Of a stretch of 64,000 nt of DNA, positions 61,658 to 64,000 are shown piece by piece. The notes below the pieces were generated by a model that did no database searches, was not told the DNA's origin, and saw nothing but the letters and a program-made list of their open reading frames with translations. The position numbers were made by a program, and so were the translations under genes. This DNA is from Chitinophagaceae bacterium (GTDB lineage Bacteria > Bacteroidota > Bacteroidia > Chitinophagales > Chitinophagaceae), in NCBI GenBank assembly GCA_025360525.1, contig JANYCA010000115.1, positions 1-64,000 of the forward strand, written 5' to 3'. Positions within the stretch are counted from its first letter, which is position 1. Each line of letters starts with the position of its first letter.

Positions 61658-64000
61658 TTAAAATTGAACATTTACACCAAAGTTAAATGTCATCTGCTGC
61701 GGATAGTACCAGCCTGATGCATTGTTATTTTCCGGGTCAACGTTTTTAATGTCTGTAAATGTTAACAGGTTTTGACCATTAGCATAAAATCTTACCTGGC
61801 TTGCTCCTATTCTTGTTAATATCTTAGCTTTTACTGTGTAGGCTACTTCCACGTTTTTCAAACGGATAAAGGAAGCATCTTTAATCCAGAAGCTACTAAT
61901 TTGTTGATTGTTGCGGTCGGATAGTAAAGACAGTCTTGGCAACGGTGCATCTGGCCTGTCTGGAGTCCAGCGATCGAGCCATTCACTTGTAACCCGTCCG
62001 TTGTTATAAAATGCCCATGCTGCGTTTTGAATAAGTAATTGTTGAACGCCGGTAGCACCTTGAAAAAGGAAGTTTAATTCTATTCCTTTATAATTTACTC
62101 CACCGATAATACCATAGGTAGTTGTGGGCAAAGGACCACCGCCCAGGTATGTAATATCATTAGCATCAATTATACCGTCTGGTTTGCCACCGGGGCCGCT
62201 AACGTCTTCGTATTTTATATCACCAGGGCCTGTTGAGCTGGAGAATGCAGCCAGCTTAGGTGAATTATTGTAGTCTGCCTGGTCCTTGAAAATTCCAATA
62301 GCTTTATAGCCGTAATAACCATTGTTAGACCTTCCGGTAATTTTACGACCGTCAGGTATATTTGCAGCTTCTGCAGCTTCAATAATGGTGTTTTTTGCAA
62401 TGGTTAAATTGCCTCTTATAGAGTATGAAAAGTCTTGGGATATTTTATTCTCATGAGAAAGTGTTAACTCAAATCCTTTGTTCTCAACAATACCTATATT
62501 TTCCTGTGGTAATGTTCCACCAAAAGTAAATGGTACAGAAAGACTTTTTGTTGTTAAGATATCTTTTCTTCTTTCTTTAAACCATGTGAAATCTATACCC
62601 AATAAACCATTCCAAAGACGTGTTTCAAGGCCAAGGTCAGTTTTGGTAGCGGTTTCCCAGGTTAATTTTTCATTGGCGATAGCACCAGGCTCTAAACCAT
62701 TTATAAGCTGACCACCCAAAGAATAATTATTGGTAACCAGGTTATATCGGTTGTAGTATCCAAATCTGCTTGGTATGCGATCGCTACCCAACTGGCCGGT
62801 AGAGCCTTTAAATTTAAGATAGTTAACAGCTTTTATATTTTGCATGAAACTTTCCCTTGAAACCACCCATCCTAAAGATACAGCCGGAAAATAGCCGGTT
62901 CTTACAGCTGGAGCAAAATTTTCAGATTGATCTCTACGCAAGCTCACCTGTGCGATGTACTTTCCATCATAGTCATAATTTAAACGTCCTGCTGTACTTT
63001 TAAGGCCATAGCGTTCTTCGCCATCGGATAAAACTTCATTGAGTGCGGGGCCAAAATTTAAAATTTCAAGTGCTGAACTTGTATATGAATTTCTGGCCGC
63101 ATAAAGGCCGCTGTTTGAACTTTCTTTTTGCAGGAACAATACCAATGCAGAAACATTGTGTTTTCCAAAACGACGTTCGTAATTAATATGGGCCTGTAAT
63201 TCTGTCGATTGGCCTTCTCCGAAACTTTTTGAAAGAGAAGGAGATGTAGGTGCATTGGCTGAGTAAGTGTCATCCGGGTTTTTAACGTATAATGGCACCC
63301 ATTTAGACCATCTTTTGTTGTAAGAGAAACTTCTGTCGTATGCTAATACAGCTTTAAGAGATAACCCTTTTACCCATGGAATGTCCTGAACTAATTGAAA
63401 ATTAGTGAGCGCTGTATTATCGGCGTTATTTTCGTAACCTGCGCCTTCACTGATAAAGGCAAGCGGATTGGGGTAAACACCAGGTGCTGCCAGCAAACCG
63501 TTTTGGAACCTGGCTGGTTGCGTAGGCGGATTCCTTGTTGTATGCTCAAATATAGTGGAGGTAGGGGTTGGAGGAGCGTTGCGATTTTCCAGCCTTGCAG
63601 CTATATCTGCAGAAAAACGGGTTGTTTTAGTAACCTGGATATCAAGGTTTGTACGGATATTATACCGCTTATAACCCAGTGTACTGTAAAGGCCCTTATC
63701 ATCGAGGTAGCCAAGAGAAGTGAAATATCTTACTTTATCGGATCCACCGCTGAAGGACAAATTATGTTGCATTCTTTTTGCAGACCCGCCCAAAACCAGG
63801 CGCTGCCAATCTGTATTGGGATTGCGGTCGGGGTCAGTTCCATTTTTAAATGATTGCAGGCGTTCGTTAGAAAACTCTGGTGTTGCATTTGGGTTATCGT
63901 TCAATTTTGCTTCGTTGTATAAAACGCCATAATCGTAAGACCCTAAGTTATCGGGAAGACGGGTAACTTTATTAAAGCCATAATTAAACGAATAGCTGGC
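61658..64000 (-). CDS. susC: SusC/RagA-family TonB-dependent transporter, partial
   Basis: Frame open through the right edge, so about 780 C-terminal residues of a roughly 1000-residue protein are seen; the signal peptide, carboxypeptidase-like domain, TonB box and most of the plug are outside the window. The barrel shows typical SusC segments: GYKRYNIRTNLDIQVTKTTR, AVSLGWVVSRESFM, LKFKGSTGQLGSD, and ending FYANGQNLLTFTDIKNVDPE and MTFNFGVNVQF. With SusD it would import laminari-oligosaccharides. TonB and ExbBD encoded in this window could energise it. The unusual TTG at 63904 is internal, not a start. Confidence 0.95.
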   Translation of the reverse strand, partial: ASYSFNYGFNKVTRLPDNLGSYDYGVLYNEAKLNDNPNATPEFSNERLQSFKNGTDPDRNPNTDWQRLVLGGSAKRMQHNLSFSGGSDKVRYFTSLGYLDDKGLYSTLGYKRYNIRTNLDIQVTKTTRFSADIAARLENRNAPPTPTSTIFEHTTRNPPTQPARFQNGLLAAPGVYPNPLAFISEGAGYENNADNTALTNFQLVQDIPWVKGLSLKAVLAYDRSFSYNKRWSKWVPLYVKNPDDTYSANAPTSPSLSKSFGEGQSTELQAHINYERRFGKHNVSALVLFLQKESSNSGLYAARNSYTSSALEILNFGPALNEVLSDGEERYGLKSTAGRLNYDYDGKYIAQVSLRRDQSENFAPAVRTGYFPAVSLGWVVSRESFMQNIKAVNYLKFKGSTGQLGSDRIPSRFGYYNRYNLVTNNYSLGGQLINGLEPGAIANEKLTWETATKTDLGLETRLWNGLLGIDFTWFKERRKDILTTKSLSVPFTFGGTLPQENIGIVENKGFELTLSHENKISQDFSYSIRGNLTIAKNTIIEAAEAANIPDGRKITGRSNNGYYGYKAIGIFKDQADYNNSPKLAAFSSSTGPGDIKYEDVSGPGGKPDGIIDANDITYLGGGPLPTTTYGIIGGVNYKGIELNFLFQGATGVQQLLIQNAAWAFYNNGRVTSEWLDRWTPDRPDAPLPRLSLLSDRNNQQISSFWIKDASFIRLKNVEVAYTVKAKILTRIGASQVRFYANGQNLLTFTDIKNVDPENNNASGWYYPQQMTFNFGVNVQF

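Overview
The window comes from a Bacteroidota genome, most likely the family Chitinophagaceae. The evidence is a SusC/SusD pair, lipoproteins with Bacteroidota-type lipoboxes, a short NuoG without a molybdopterin domain, BACON domains, DUF3810 and DUF5723 family proteins, and TAnnTTTG-type promoter elements. The base composition is AT-rich and even along the window. I saw no rRNA, tRNA, CRISPR array or insertion sequence. The family-level placement is inference from gene content.

Layout: (1) 1-787 holds the 3' end of an AAA/OLD-type ATPase gene and a small partner gene that overlaps the start of nuoG. (2) 780-9546 is the distal half of the complex I operon, nuoGHIJKLMN, with an 18-bp inverted repeat between nuoK and nuoL. 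(3) 9777-14949 holds a MacB/FtsX-like permease and an ExbB-ExbD-ExbD-TonB energising cluster, followed after a terminator by a third exbD. (4) 14984-22952 holds a DUF3810 protein, the DUF177-rpmF-plsX cluster, an SDR-type threonine dehydrogenase, and a propeller histidine kinase with its LytTR regulator. (5) 23083-25357 is an Mla-type lipid transporter on the minus strand. (6) 25599-32173 is an inner-core sugar cluster on the minus strand: kdnA, kdnB, a decayed VapBC-like pair, kdsA, a transaldolase-CBS fusion, kdsC and kdsB. (7) 32350-38717 holds a DUF5723 protein, a PIN-GNAT-EVE fusion with an ASCH partner, a secreted repeat protein and a small orphan. (8) 38825-64000 is a large minus-strand polysaccharide utilisation locus for beta-1,3-glucan (laminarin type).

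The sugar cluster carries the genes expected to make Kdo, oxidise and aminate it at C8 (KdnB, KdnA) and activate it (KdsB), so 8-amino-Kdo lipopolysaccharide is predicted. Its most unusual member joins a transaldolase/fructose-6-phosphate-aldolase fold to a CBS pair that looks like the C-terminus of arabinose-5-phosphate isomerase (KdsD). It sits where a KdsD gene would be useful.

The glucan locus combines surface capture (SusC, SusD, an FG-GAP/ASPIC lipoprotein, a PKD-GH16 lipoprotein), secreted depolymerases (GH16, multidomain GH81, a two-barrel GH-GH17 fusion), a GPH-type sugar symporter, three GH17 proteins without signal peptides and a very large GH149/GH161-like phosphorylase. This suggests both hydrolytic and phosphorolytic use of beta-1,3-glucans. 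Two copies of a roughly 250-bp element that can fold into long hairpins lie in its two largest intergenic gaps.
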